Shown here in pieces: positions 52,580-62,215 of a DNA stretch of 64,000 bases. Source of the stretch: Symsagittifera roscoffensis (Eukaryota; Xenacoelomorpha; Acoela; Convolutidae); NCBI RefSeq assembly GCF_963678635.1, contig NC_087064.1, forward strand, positions 47,101,346-47,165,345, written 5' to 3'. How positions within the stretch are numbered: position 1 is the first letter of the stretch; each line of letters opens with the position of its first letter. The position numbers and the translations under genes were made by a program. The notes beneath the pieces are model-generated. The model saw only the letters and a program-made list of their open reading frames with translations. It was not told the origin of the DNA and made no database searches.

Positions 52580-54267
52580 GCCTGTCCTTCAATATTATCG
52601 AAGTGGATGCCATTCGTAGTCAGCCTGGCCTGATCCATAGCTCTCAACTCATGTTCGATGTCCATGAGGATCATCCTTCCGGCATTCCGACTTGCGAGAT
52701 TCCTTAGGATGTTATTCCACCTGACTACTCCTTCGTTGTGCCTTCTCCCTGTTGCAGTTAAACTCCTTGCATTCATCGGTACAAGGCAAACGGTCAGTAA
52801 CGCGCAGTTGAACTTCTGCCAGAGAGTCGTAAACAAGCACACCATCATTGACTCCCATAGTGCTTCCTCCTCATCCGAGCTTCTTGAGATGTTATTTGTC
52901 CCAACTAGGATCATTACATTAGGGATCCTCCCTGGGTTCATCAATTCCACCATCCGAAATAACTGGGCTATGGTCGCGCCTCCAAACGCCATCACCCTGG
53001 TGACCCAAGAGGTTCTCAAGTTCGATAGTACTCTGACTACGCTATCTCCCAGTATCAGATGCGATGTCCCTAGCGGTGGTTGTTGCAGGTTCACTGCCGG
53101 GTTCCAGGTCGCTCGATTGAAGCAAGCTCTCGGATCCGCCTCCGGAACTCCCGTGAAGTTATATTTCAACTGATTGTTCTTCTGTACATCTATTTTACGT
53201 GACACTTTCTTCGCCGGCATCTTTCGTATCTTCCTCTCTGGGACCTTAGAGCTCCCCATTGGTGGCGTTGTGTCGCTAACTCCCTGTCTGATCACGTTTT
53301 GGGAGAGTCGTACTCTGCCCGTATCGTCGATCGTTCCATAGGGTGCAGTCGCCCCGGAACCTGGCGCATTCTTGTTGGCGACTAGTCGTCCAGCTGTCTC
53401 TATCAGCTTCCTCACCGTTTGTTCCACGACTGGGTCACCCAAGGTGTCACTCGGGTCCGGGATCGTCACTCGAACTGTTGTTGTCGGGAGTCTCGTTTCC
53501 GTTGTCTGACTCATCTCTCGAGGCGTCAAGAGCTCCATCGGGGACTGCCCACGAGGAATACTCCTTGCAGGTATCGCTTTTTCAACGGCTGTAGTCAATG
53601 CCGCTCGTTCCGATCGCTGCTTGTAGTCCCGCCTCAAGCGCTCATTTTCTTCACCCTGCTTTGTGTTGCAGTCTTCAAACAGTCTCTTCCACATGTCTCT
53701 GTCTTCCTCCATAATGAGCATGGTCTTAGTCACTTCATCCAGCTCCTTCCTGGTCCTTTCCAGCTCATCCTTCATCCCATCCAGATCTTGCATGGTTTGA
53801 TTCGTCTGAACCTTTTGTTCTACTTTCGCCCTCTTTGGTGGCACAGCTGCTCTCAGTGGTGAACCAGACGAGGCAGCCTCGCTGTTCATTTCTCGATGCA
53901 TTCTCGTCAGCCCAGGCTTGGAGGGCAAAGGCACTTCACCTGGTTGATAAGTCCTAGGACTTCCCAATCCAGGCTCATTCGCCAAGTCACTCCCTGAGAG
54001 AGCCTCGTTTCTCCACCTCATCACTCTCATGTTCGGGCGGTCTAGTACTCCCCTCTCTCCGTATGCTGCCATCAATAGGACTTCCGTGGGGCGGTCCCCA
54101 CGGTTGTCATGCCCCAAGATGTTTATCAAGGCGGTCAGCAACATGACTACCTCTAAGTCCTCCAGAGCGAAGTCCCGATCCATTAGCCGACGATAGATCG
54201 CATCTATCATCGGTCCTACATATGCCTCTGCCAGGTCCATCAATTCATCCAAGTTGAAGTTTTCCAT
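52423..54267 (-). CDS. ORF3: coiled coil plus SGNH hydrolase (second duplicate), open 614 codons
   Basis: The best copy. I take the start MENFNLDELMDLAEAYVGP (54267); the frame is open further up to 54363 but the copy A start matches 54267. Regions: helical N-terminus (1-75), Pro/Ser spacer, coiled coil near 165-230 (DELERTRKELDEVTKTML, ENERLRRDYKQRSERAAL), Thr-rich linker with ASGSGATAPYGTIDD-like low complexity, then the SGNH domain near 395-580. Its blocks are HLILGDSVVRVL (Ser near 409), FGGATIAQL, LVGTNNISRSSDEEEA (Asn near 458) and TTNGIHFDNIEGQAW (His near 555). The catalytic Asp of block V is Asn here, unlike copy A. The frame ends at LGTVRP because of a one-base deletion relative to copy A; originally it continued into the distal half. 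Confidence 0.75.
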   Translation of the reverse strand: MENFNLDELMDLAEAYVGPMIDAIYRRLMDRDFALEDLEVVMLLTALINILGHDNRGDRPTEVLLMAAYGERGVLDRPNMRVMRWRNEALSGSDLANEPGLGSPRTYQPGEVPLPSKPGLTRMHREMNSEAASSGSPLRAAVPPKRAKVEQKVQTNQTMQDLDGMKDELERTRKELDEVTKTMLIMEEDRDMWKRLFEDCNTKQGEENERLRRDYKQRSERAALTTAVEKAIPARSIPRGQSPMELLTPREMSQTTETRLPTTTVRVTIPDPSDTLGDPVVEQTVRKLIETAGRLVANKNAPGSGATAPYGTIDDTGRVRLSQNVIRQGVSDTTPPMGSSKVPERKIRKMPAKKVSRKIDVQKNNQLKYNFTGVPEADPRACFNRATWNPAVNLQQPPLGTSHLILGDSVVRVLSNLRTSWVTRVMAFGGATIAQLFRMVELMNPGRIPNVMILVGTNNISRSSDEEEALWESMMVCLFTTLWQKFNCALLTVCLVPMNARSLTATGRRHNEGVVRWNNILRNLASRNAGRMILMDIEHELRAMDQARLTTNGIHFDNIEGQAWLNRVFQERLDELEVELFDTGVLKEEGALNDPVFTIFVPPSLETRLGTVRP

Positions 54268-54502
54268 TCTCTTCCAGGTTTTGATTTGATTCGATTCTAT
54301 TTGATTCGATTCTATGATTCGACCTAGAAAAGAGGTCACGAATATCACACTTGTCAGTTTCACCTTAACTTCTCGTTAAAATTTGTTCGAAAACAGTCAG
54401 ATAAAAGATTTTTCTCCTAAAAGTTATTAAAATCAATCGGTCTCTAAAATTTTGGAATTCGACCTAAGATTGGACAGTCCCTGAGATTGGACAGTCCCTG
54501 AC

Positions 54503-54559
54503 TGACCACGAACAACTGAATAACTATTCCTACGATTGTTATTCAGTTGTTCGTGGTCA
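54503..54559. other. Perfect 22-bp hairpin between Pol/macrodomain and ORF3 (second duplicate)
   Basis: Arms 54503-54524 and 54538-54559 are exact reverse complements with a 13-base loop (tattcctacgatt). The stem lies in the ~390-base spacer between the macrodomain stop (54660) and the ORF3 start (54267). It is preceded by a duplicated agattggacagtccctg and followed towards the macrodomain by a cataacataacataacac run (54592-54614). Confidence 0.85.
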
Positions 54560-54659
54560 CTAACCCCTTCTTACCCAAGATCTTAAGAACATAACACATA
54601 ACATAACATAACACACATTACCTACTTTAGTCTGACACCCTCTTGCATGTCACCTTAAC

Positions 54660-55325
54660 TCAGCCTATACTTAAGTAAAATTTCTTATGCAAGTATACTA
54701 GTATATTAGTATCAGAGAAGATTACGTGTATGAGCGCGTACAGTTCTCGAGAATGCAGTCGTCTTCTGTTCGGGTCGTACACTTGAAGCGAAAGCTCCTT
54801 CACATCCCTTTCCACGAGGAAGTCTCTCCATCTCGTCAAGGACAAGACTAGGTTTTCCGGGTCTACGTGCCGTTTCTCCTTCGCCCGTGTCACTAGGAAA
54901 CACAGGTATTTTCCCGGTATTTGAGACGCCGCCGGGGGCAAGGCTGCTACGCCCCCTATTCCTGGTCTTTGCTTCCAAAGGAATTCTATGTTTTTATATT
55001 CTCTCTTAAAATTTGCCGCTAATGCTGTCCTAAAACTCATGTCTGCTGAGATTGCTATCGCACATGTTCTATTTGTGAGTATGAAATGACTATCTGTTAG
55101 TATTATGCTACTTGAATATTCATTTGGTGAGTTAAAATATGACTCAACTACCCTCCCTATGTCACGTTTCTCAGGTTGTTCGCCTGTTTCTGCTTCTAAG
55201 TTTCCGGTCTCTCTTGCTATTCTTAATTTGTTTATCATCAAGTTTTCAATGTGGGTAAGTCCTATCCCCACTCCCTGGACAAAAATATCCATCGACGTCC
55301 CCTTCGATCGCATACCGGGTATCAA
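54660..55325 (-). CDS. Macrodomain (TARG1/OARD1-like), second duplicate of copy B
   Basis: 221 codons, open. Differs from the first duplicate at a few codons (RAKEKRHVDPENL, HSRELYALI, LYLHKKFYLSIG end). Here the sequence before helix PENL keeps D (HVDPENL), as in copy A, whereas the first duplicate has HVYPENL. The key loop is again N-R-R-R-L-H. The same Pol tail overlap and shift occur upstream. Three copies keep this domain open while neighbouring frames are broken. Confidence 0.62.
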   Translation of the reverse strand: MIPGMRSKGTSMDIFVQGVGIGLTHIENLMINKLRIARETGNLEAETGEQPEKRDIGRVVESYFNSPNEYSSSIILTDSHFILTNRTCAIAISADMSFRTALAANFKREYKNIEFLWKQRPGIGGVAALPPAASQIPGKYLCFLVTRAKEKRHVDPENLVLSLTRWRDFLVERDVKELSLQVYDPNRRRLHSRELYALIHVIFSDTNILVYLHKKFYLSIG

Positions 55326-56155
55326 ATCGAGATTGGAAGCCGGAATGAGTAGTCGCCCAGGAAGGATCTTCTCGTTCGGTTCTCATGTACTTTATGCTTT
55401 CACGATCTACATCTTGAATCGTGACACTGGTCTCCTTTGAGTCCGACGTCATTTCGTTCAGCCATTCGAAGACACGCAGATTCGTCAAGTCTTGTTCATA
55501 TGACTGCTGTTGCTCGTCGTCGAATTCTACCTCGAGTTTCGACCGATCATTGACCCACTCATTGTCGTGATCATCGCCTATGTCAATGTCCTGTGATACA
55601 GTTATTTCCTCTAGACCAACTACTTCTTCCCCTATCTTCTTTAGGTCTATCCTGTCCTCTACAAAATCGTCTCTGTAAGGGTTATATTTCTTCTTGGATC
55701 TTGTCCGGTCATTCTGACGAGTCTGTATCGTGAAAGGAAGATCCGGTTCCAAGTTCTTAGGAACATCCCTTTGTTCAGGGTTCTTGTCAGTATTCTTCTG
55801 CGAAGGGTAAAGTTTCATCGTCCGCCTCAATCACGTCATTTGGATCCAGGTCCAGTGGTGTACACGTTCCTTCCTCTATGACCTCATTTCCATCGTTCTT
55901 TTCCCTGGTGCCCTTCTCATTGACCTCACAAGCAGGGTCCATCATTAGATAATCCCCTTCTTCCATGTCTGCAGGTATACACCAGTCTTCTGTCGATGGA
56001 TTGTATGGCTTAATGTTTTCGTAATGAGCCGCTCGGCCCGTACTCAGTCTATAAAAGCGTCCCTCTCGGTGCAATACCGTAATCATGAAGGGACCCTCCA
56101 CTTTTTTAAAAGCTTTTCTGATCCTTTTGGTGGTATGACGTTTTGAAATACCCAT
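55246..56155 (-). pseudogene. Integrase C-terminal module and Pol acidic tail (second duplicate)
   Basis: Same content as 45228-46137: GPF-type module with GRFYRLSTGRAAHYENIKP (55787-56155), then the acidic tail with the KKKYNPYRDDFV basic patch (55246-55830), out of phase with the macrodomain. Confidence 0.65.
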
Positions 56156-57075
56156 ACGTAATCTCCTACCGAGTAAGCTTTTGCACCAGCTGCTTTCTTG
56201 TCAAATCTTTTCCTCTGCCTTGCCTGCGCTTGCTGAGTATTTCGTCTACACAAGTCGTTCGACTCTTGCTGACGTCTAATTACATCTCTCACATAGACCT
56301 GTGATGACGTCTTCTTCCCCTCATACTCTGGGTAGAAGAAATTCAAGGGCAAAGACTTCTCGTGCCCTGTCAGCATCATATGTGGGCTGACTCCGGTGGT
56401 GGAATGTTGTGTGCTATTTTAAGCTCCCATCACCTGTGGAAGATATCTGTCCCAATCGGTCATGTACCTGGAATAATATACCCTCAGCATCGACACTAGC
56501 GTTCGATTCTGCCTTTCCACTAAGCCATTTGTCTGTGGATGGTATGTCGTGGAGTGAGCTTGAGCAATTTGCGATCGTCTCATTAGCTCTTTCGTGAGTT
56601 CTCCTACGAAAGCTGTTCCGTTATCCGATTGAAACGTCATCGGACAACCGTGTCTCGCTATCCACGTATTGATCAGGTGATCGCACGTCTCTTCCGCCGA
56701 GGCGGTTATGCAGGGCAAGGCCTCTGCATACTTCGTGAAATGATCTATCATGACCAATACTTGATTATAACCACTGTCTGTCATGCATATCTTTTGGTGA
56801 TCTATCTGCACCAACTCGTTAAATTCAGACGACTCGATCGATTGCAAGGGAAATTGCAATTTCCTTGAATCCTTGACCTGTTGGCATGACAGACATGCTG
56901 TTACCCACTTCTCGCATGCCTTTTTCATTCCAGGCCACTCAAAGCGCTTCAGGCGATCATGCGACCTGAACAAGAGTTCTGTCTGATAGAGTTGCGGCAA
57001 CACTATCGCGTTATAATTGTATAGGACCTTGTCTTCATCTCTTCTCTTGCAAGCCACAATCCCGTCCTTGTTCAA
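56083..57075 (-). pseudogene. Integrase (second duplicate), one extra nonsense codon
   Basis: As 46065-47057, but TAC is TAA near 56418 (VMGA-stop-NST), splitting it into 56419-57075 and 56083-56379. The D-D-E residues are all in the first piece. The zinc finger has the same 13-residue in-frame loss. Confidence 0.8.
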
Positions 57076-57093
57076 GTATAACCTTCCCTCTTT

Positions 57094-57682
57094 CTACATG
57101 AAATACTGTCTCAGGATACGGTAACTGTCTTCCTCGAGGTCTCCTATATCCGGAGAACCATTCTCGATCCACCTTTTCAGGTTGCTTGTCATGCGATCAT
57201 TTCTCTGTGCCCTTAGAAGATCCGAGAGTCTGTATCTCGCCTTCAAGTACGTCTTCATGACCCTCATCTGACTATTTAGCTCATTGGGCTGGTGTGTGTC
57301 TTCTTCCATCTTCACGCGCCAAATCTTCGCCGACGGTTGTGTTTCTTGCTTGAACGGCTGAAGATCAGTCCTGACTACCTCTTTTTGTGGCAACAGACTT
57401 ATCGAAAGTTTCGATACCGCTATTGCTTCCAAATCATCCGCTGCGTTGTCAAAGACTCTTTCACTTGGTCAGCATTCTGGTGTTTATCACGCATCCTGTG
57501 CTCGATTATCATGTGGTAGCCATCCAATCTTACTATCCATCTACCAATATAACTCTGATCCATCGAGTAGGTCTTCAATCAAGATAACGCTCTGTTGTCT
57601 ACGAGTAACTTAAAGGGAGCGCTCCCCAAGTATGCGCGGTATTTTTCCACAAATGTGACTACTGCAAACATTTCTGCTTTTG
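57094..57682 (-). pseudogene. RNase H fragment fused to integrase N-terminus (second duplicate)
   Basis: Same as 47076-47664, with ERVFDNAADDLEAIAVSKLSISLLPQKE and SYRILRQYFM before the shared TAG. Upstream it continues into RNase H/RT sequence at 57683 and beyond, showing that this is the original side of the duplication. Confidence 0.7.
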
Positions 57683-58460
57683 GTGCACCATATTTCATCT
57701 CAGTGTCACTCAAGACCTTGCTGCCGCATGCAATGGGACGGAGAACCATTCGCACAGTTCCCGCTTTATGTTCTCGAAGGCAACTTGTGCTTCATCGTTC
57801 CATTCGAATTTTTTCCCTTTGTTGCGCATCAGCTTCTGCATCGGATACACCTTGTCTGCATATCCTTTTATGAACTCACGGTACTAGTTGGCAAACCCTA
57901 GGAAGCTCAGGAGCTGTGTGTCCGTTCTGGTAGCCTTCCATGTCAACACTGCTTCTACTGCTTCTGGGTCCGGCCTCACTTTATGCCTGTCCACCATTCT
58001 TCCCAGGTACTTGATTGAATCCCTAAGGATTTCACATTTCGATGGTTTGCACTTCAAGCCTGCTCTTTTCATGCATCCAAAGACCTCATCGAGCCAATCA
58101 ATGAGGTCTTCCAGGGTTGGTGTTGCTATGACTACGTCATCCACCTAACACATCACAAGATTCCCGTACTTCTTTGTCACTCTGGTCAAAGTCTGAGCCA
58201 TCAGTCTTTGAAAATTGGCCGTTGCGTTGCACAAGCCGAAGGGCATCCTCTTCCACTGGTACAACCCCAACTCTCACGCGAATCCGGTTTTTTCTCTATC
58301 CTTCTTCCGCAACGGGACCTGCCAGAAGGCAGAACCCAAGCTCAATGTGGTGAAGAACTTGGCATCACCAAGTATAGAGAGGCTCTCGTCTATTCGCGGT
58401 ATCGGGTACGCATCTTTTATCGTTAGCGCGTTCAAGTAGCGAAAGTCGCAACAAAACCTA
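57683..58460 (-). pseudogene. Reverse transcriptase fragment, copy B
   Basis: Reads LRFCCDFRYLNALTIKDAYPIPRI, KFFTTL, RMPFGLCNATANFQRL, NLVMC-stop-VDDVVIATPTLEDLIDWLDEVFGCMKRAGLKCKPSKCEILRDSIKYLGRMVD and LGFAN. The tyrosine of the catalytic YVDD is a TAG codon (near 58145), so polymerase activity is abolished. Further damage: a TAG in the thumb near 57883, and a deletion between the KELCE region and the RNase H start (near 57745) that removes the first RNase H Asp. The fingers are missing because of the gag-to-RT deletion at about 58480. Confidence 0.85.
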
Positions 58461-58482
58461 AGATGCCCCCCTTTTTTCCCCC

Positions 58483-59241
58483 ATTACTACCGTTTGTCAT
58501 ATTCGCATTTGTCATACTCGCAAAGCCTCTCGACTGGCCTGGTGTGTTTGCGTCTTTGCTTATCATTCTCACCACACCAAATTTGTCCTTAGTTCCAGTC
58601 TCTCTTTCGACGTATGCCTCATTCTCCTGGGTCGAACTAGTGAGGCTGACTTGAGATCAAAAGTCCACTTGATTGTCTTCGTCCTCTTTTTCCTCCTGGG
58701 ATTCACCTTCATTTCCTGTGCCCACTCCCATGGTGAAAGGAAAGATGTTTCCGAAAGTGTTCTTCATTCTTTCTGAGAACGATATGGACGTTGTCTGTTT
58801 CTCCGTCACGCCTGCCATCATCGTGATGTCTGTGGGAGACCTTCTAGTTGCCACAAATTCAGTAGAGATGTCGGACAGTTCCGACATCTCCTCTCGGTCC
58901 AGTGTCCCGGTGGAAGTGGCAAAATCTTGGCCTTGTTCTACCGGAGTAGATTCACTCGCCAGCCTTCTGTCTCTCCCTTCCGGTCCATGTATTTCCTGGT
59001 TCTCACTCATGGCCTGGTCCGTATGGACCTCCACTTCTAGCATAGCTTTTCGCTCTTCTGAGGACTTCTGACTCCTAGTTTCAACCAATCTGCCTGAAAC
59101 AGTCTCCCCTTTGTCTTTCCGGGCTCGCGTGATCCGTTCCACAAAAGGGTCGGTCATTGCTCTTCTTTGCTTTTTAGGTATGAATTTCCTAGAGATATTA
59201 CCTCGTTTAGGTATCCTTGACTTGTCTAGACTCATTCTCAA
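58483..59241 (-). pseudogene. Gag N-terminal region, copy B (truncated by deletion)
   Basis: MRMSLDKSRIPKRGNISRKFIPKKQ start at 59241, then the same Ser/Thr/Glu-rich low-complexity region as copy A (EQGQDFATSTGTLDREEMSELSD is near identical). It ends at TAG (58657), just where copy A has CAAGTCAGC-type sequence, and remnants reach about 58483. Beyond this a ~3.8 kb deletion removes coiled coil, capsid, knuckle and protease and joins to RT. Confidence 0.7.
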
Positions 59242-59995
59242 TTTATCACTTCTTAATGCCTATACACTCAATTCGATTGCTAGTGACCTTCGAGTTTGAC
59301 TATCGATAATAATAACGCAACACAATAAATTCCAAAAAATTCTATTAGGTAGTGACCACGAATCCTTGTATGTTATCACGGCACAGCGTTTTCACACTTA
59401 TTCACAATAATCGATTATTATTCGTGAGATTTGAGAATTAGCACAGTATGATGATATCAATCAATTTAAAAGATAGTGTGTTCACTACCCAATCAAACAC
59501 AAATTGTTGATTTAAAACCAGATATATCAAAATAAGAATAATTTTATGAAAAACGTTTCTGTATTGTACTTTTACTCGGTCGCAGTACAATAGTAGAACT
59601 TGTTTTTATAAAGAAACAGCTTTCCCTGCTTGGTGCTGCACCAAAAAGACAAAACTTGAAGGCAGTAATTTTCTCAAGTGGGCACCTATTGCACCCACCG
59701 AGTACTGCGTTACCTATTTGCCTTCGGACTGCCAGAGCTACACCTACTAAAATCCTCAGGGCAGTCACTTTTCTCGAAAACGTTCTAGATTTCAATCCAC
59801 ACCAATGAGTTACACACTCTTTTTTAATTTAGACCTAGTGTCGCGAATATCCGAGTTTGGACCTGTTTCGTTTTTGTCTGGTCTTTTCTTTAAAGGCAAA
59901 TTACCAGTGCAGTCACTGATTCCTAGCCTGTCTCCTAATAACTTAACACCCCTCACAACTATCTTTTCTTCTACTTGCCCTAGTCCTTTTAACAA

Positions 59996-60190
59996 AATAA
60001 TACCCCTCCGGGTTGACAAAACACAGTAACCCTCCGGATTGGCAAAATAGGACCCCTCCGGATTGGCAAAATTGAGACCCCTCCGTTTTGGGACCCCTCT
60101 GAGTTAGTAAATGTAAGACCCTTCCGGATTAGGACCCCTCCGGTTTCGTGAAAACAAGACCCCTCCGGATTGGGACCCCTCCGAATTAGG
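59996..60190. repeat. Diverged minisatellite (cccctccggattgg units), copy B leader
   Basis: About ten loosely spaced units of the same core as at 27447-27985, with more variation (ccgttttg, ctgagtta, ccgaatta). Confidence 0.8.
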
Positions 60191-61408
60191 AGAGAAAAAA
60201 AATATTTTGACCCCTCAGGTTTTGTGAAATTAGCTTTTCTGAGACTTCTATGATTTTCAACCTATACCCCTCCGGATACGTTCTCTGATGCTATTATGCT
60301 TTTTGTATCAACTAGGAAGGGTATGTGGTCCTTCCCTAGACCCTTCCAGATTGAAGTTAAGCCTCTTATTTGACAATTCACGCTAACGGTGAAGGGTCTT
60401 ATTGCTCTATAATTTTGGCCTAATTTTGGCTCTATAAAGGTTTTCCGGTGCCTTAAGCCTTCTCTATTCTTCTAGAACAGCGTAAAATTGCCTTATTCAA
60501 CCGTTTCTACCCTTTGGTAGGGGTGTAAGGGCTTTCCAAAAAATTTTTACAAAACGTGAGGGGTCTACCCTCCCGAATTGGTGAATTTGCTAAAAACAAT
60601 CTCAAAAAATTTTCACGCTTTTTTTCGAAAAACTTTTGTTCCTATCAGTAAGCTCAGCTAGTTTTTGATCTATCGGTACCAAGATCAACTGGATCTGTCC
60701 AGTAGTTCCAATGTTATTAACCAAAACGTCTTTTTTCTAAAGTCAAGAAATTTCTCTCTTATAGGTTCCGCCTAACTTTTTCCGCAATTCTGTTCTTTTC
60801 GACCTAACAATTATTGATCCGAAATCAGAAGGCCTACACTTTTCTAGTTCATTGCAAAAGACCCAATCTAAAACGCTTTAGTTGAAAAAATTTGCGAAAC
60901 ACTATGCTACCTGGACCCTTCCGGATTGATGAATCCATTAAATCAAACACGTTGAGTTCGATTTCTCTGTAACCCGGAAGGCTTTCGGGAAGCGGGTCTT
61001 AAAACCTGTTGATTCACTAGTGAACGTTGTCCTAACAACTATTTTTACTGTCCTAACACAAAAATTTCAAAAAAATTTCTGACTTTTGAGTGTTCCGTTC
61101 TCTCAAAAATCACAAAAATTTAGTTTTTGGTACCAAAATAGTTCCAACCACTTCCGAACTAAACTTAACCGGTTCTTCCTACTATAAAAGTGCAATTACG
61201 ATGTAACGCACCAATATAGCGCTTTTTTTCTTTCAAAAAATATCGATATGTCAAAAATCGCGATTTGTGGGGGGATCAAAATATCGCTATTTTTTTACCC
61301 TAAAAACCGGTCTGTTTTCTTTGTTTTTCACTGAAAAACGATATAGGAGTATTAATATGGTCTATATAAGTAATAATACTAGTTTACTGTACCCCTCCGG
61401 GTTTGTTC

Positions 61409-61441
61409 AATATCCGAGTTAAGGTGCTTAACTCGGATATT
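61409..61441. other. Leader hairpin, copy B
   Basis: Perfect 15-bp arms (61409-61423 and 61427-61441) around the loop gtg; the same position and loop as 29128-29160. Confidence 0.75.
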
Positions 61442-62215
61442 CGCTGTTCGGTGAAGGGTCACTACAGTGCAGCACTGTCGAGCCCCCCACAGATTATTAT
61501 CTTAATTTTTAAACCAAAAGGGATACAAAACTTGTTAACGATACCCAACAGTCAATTTTTGTTGTCGTTGAGCCCCTTCTTGTTGCTCCTTGTACTGCTT
61601 GCCGGATCAGTCATCTCCCAAGACCCCTCCGGATTGAGCGCAAATCAGCAGACCCTTCCGGATTGAGCGCAAATTAGCATTAACGTGCTTAAATACTCAA
61701 ACAACCCTACAGTACAAGCCTCACAAACGGGCTACAAAAATGATCGTAACAATCCTGACTGATATAAATGCCTGTAACAACAATATATCTATCAACAACA
61801 AATGGGAGGGTCCGGATCACATCTTGTCTGGGGGGGGGGGTGATTTCTACTGATTTTTTACCTTTTTTTTTTTGATTTTTTCGGTTATTTTTATGTTTTT
61901 TGTTTTTCTTGGGTACTATACTACTTGCTGTTTGGTTTATTTATATCTTTAAGTGTTTTTGGTCACAGACCCCTCAGGGAACGAAGTGATGGCCGATCCC
62001 CCACCCTTTGTGAATTTTCGGTCTTAACTAGGTTAAAAAGCTATTCACGGTAATCCGGAAGGCTTCCGCGTTCCAAACAACCTTTCCGCCCCGGCGGTTT
62101 TGGCCTTTTAAGGGTGTTAATTTGAGCATCCGCTCGGCGCGGAGTGCTCGTTAACGGTTCTGCCGGTCATGATGTTAAAAAAAAATAACACCCAGGAGCG
62201 CTATAAAGACATCTA

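Larger units (their letters stand above)
47665..57682. repeat. 10.02 kb direct tandem duplication, second unit
   Basis: Second unit, running from mid-ORF5 back to the RNase H Glu helix. It begins at the gttcaccctcatcgg word, equivalent to 37643. Being almost identical to the first unit, it must be far younger than the stops and deletions the two share (for example the integrase finger deletion). Confidence 0.9.
59242..62215 (-). other. 5' leader of copy B
   Basis: Homologous to 26716-29850 and likewise without a gene. It contains a shorter minisatellite, the perfect 15-bp hairpin at 61409-61441, scattered cccttccgga words, and a second run of two copies of gacc-cctccggattgagcgcaaat near 61622-61670. 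The piece next to the LTR (62161-62215) is well conserved with 29796-29850. Confidence 0.7.

Noticed and set aside
44382-58150. Reassignment of TAG as a sense codon (several Gln, Trp, Tyr and Glu positions read TAG in copy B)
   Set aside because: The replaced residues vary and TAA and TGA also occur in the same copies, so ordinary decay explains it. The RPB1 exon gives no evidence for recoding.
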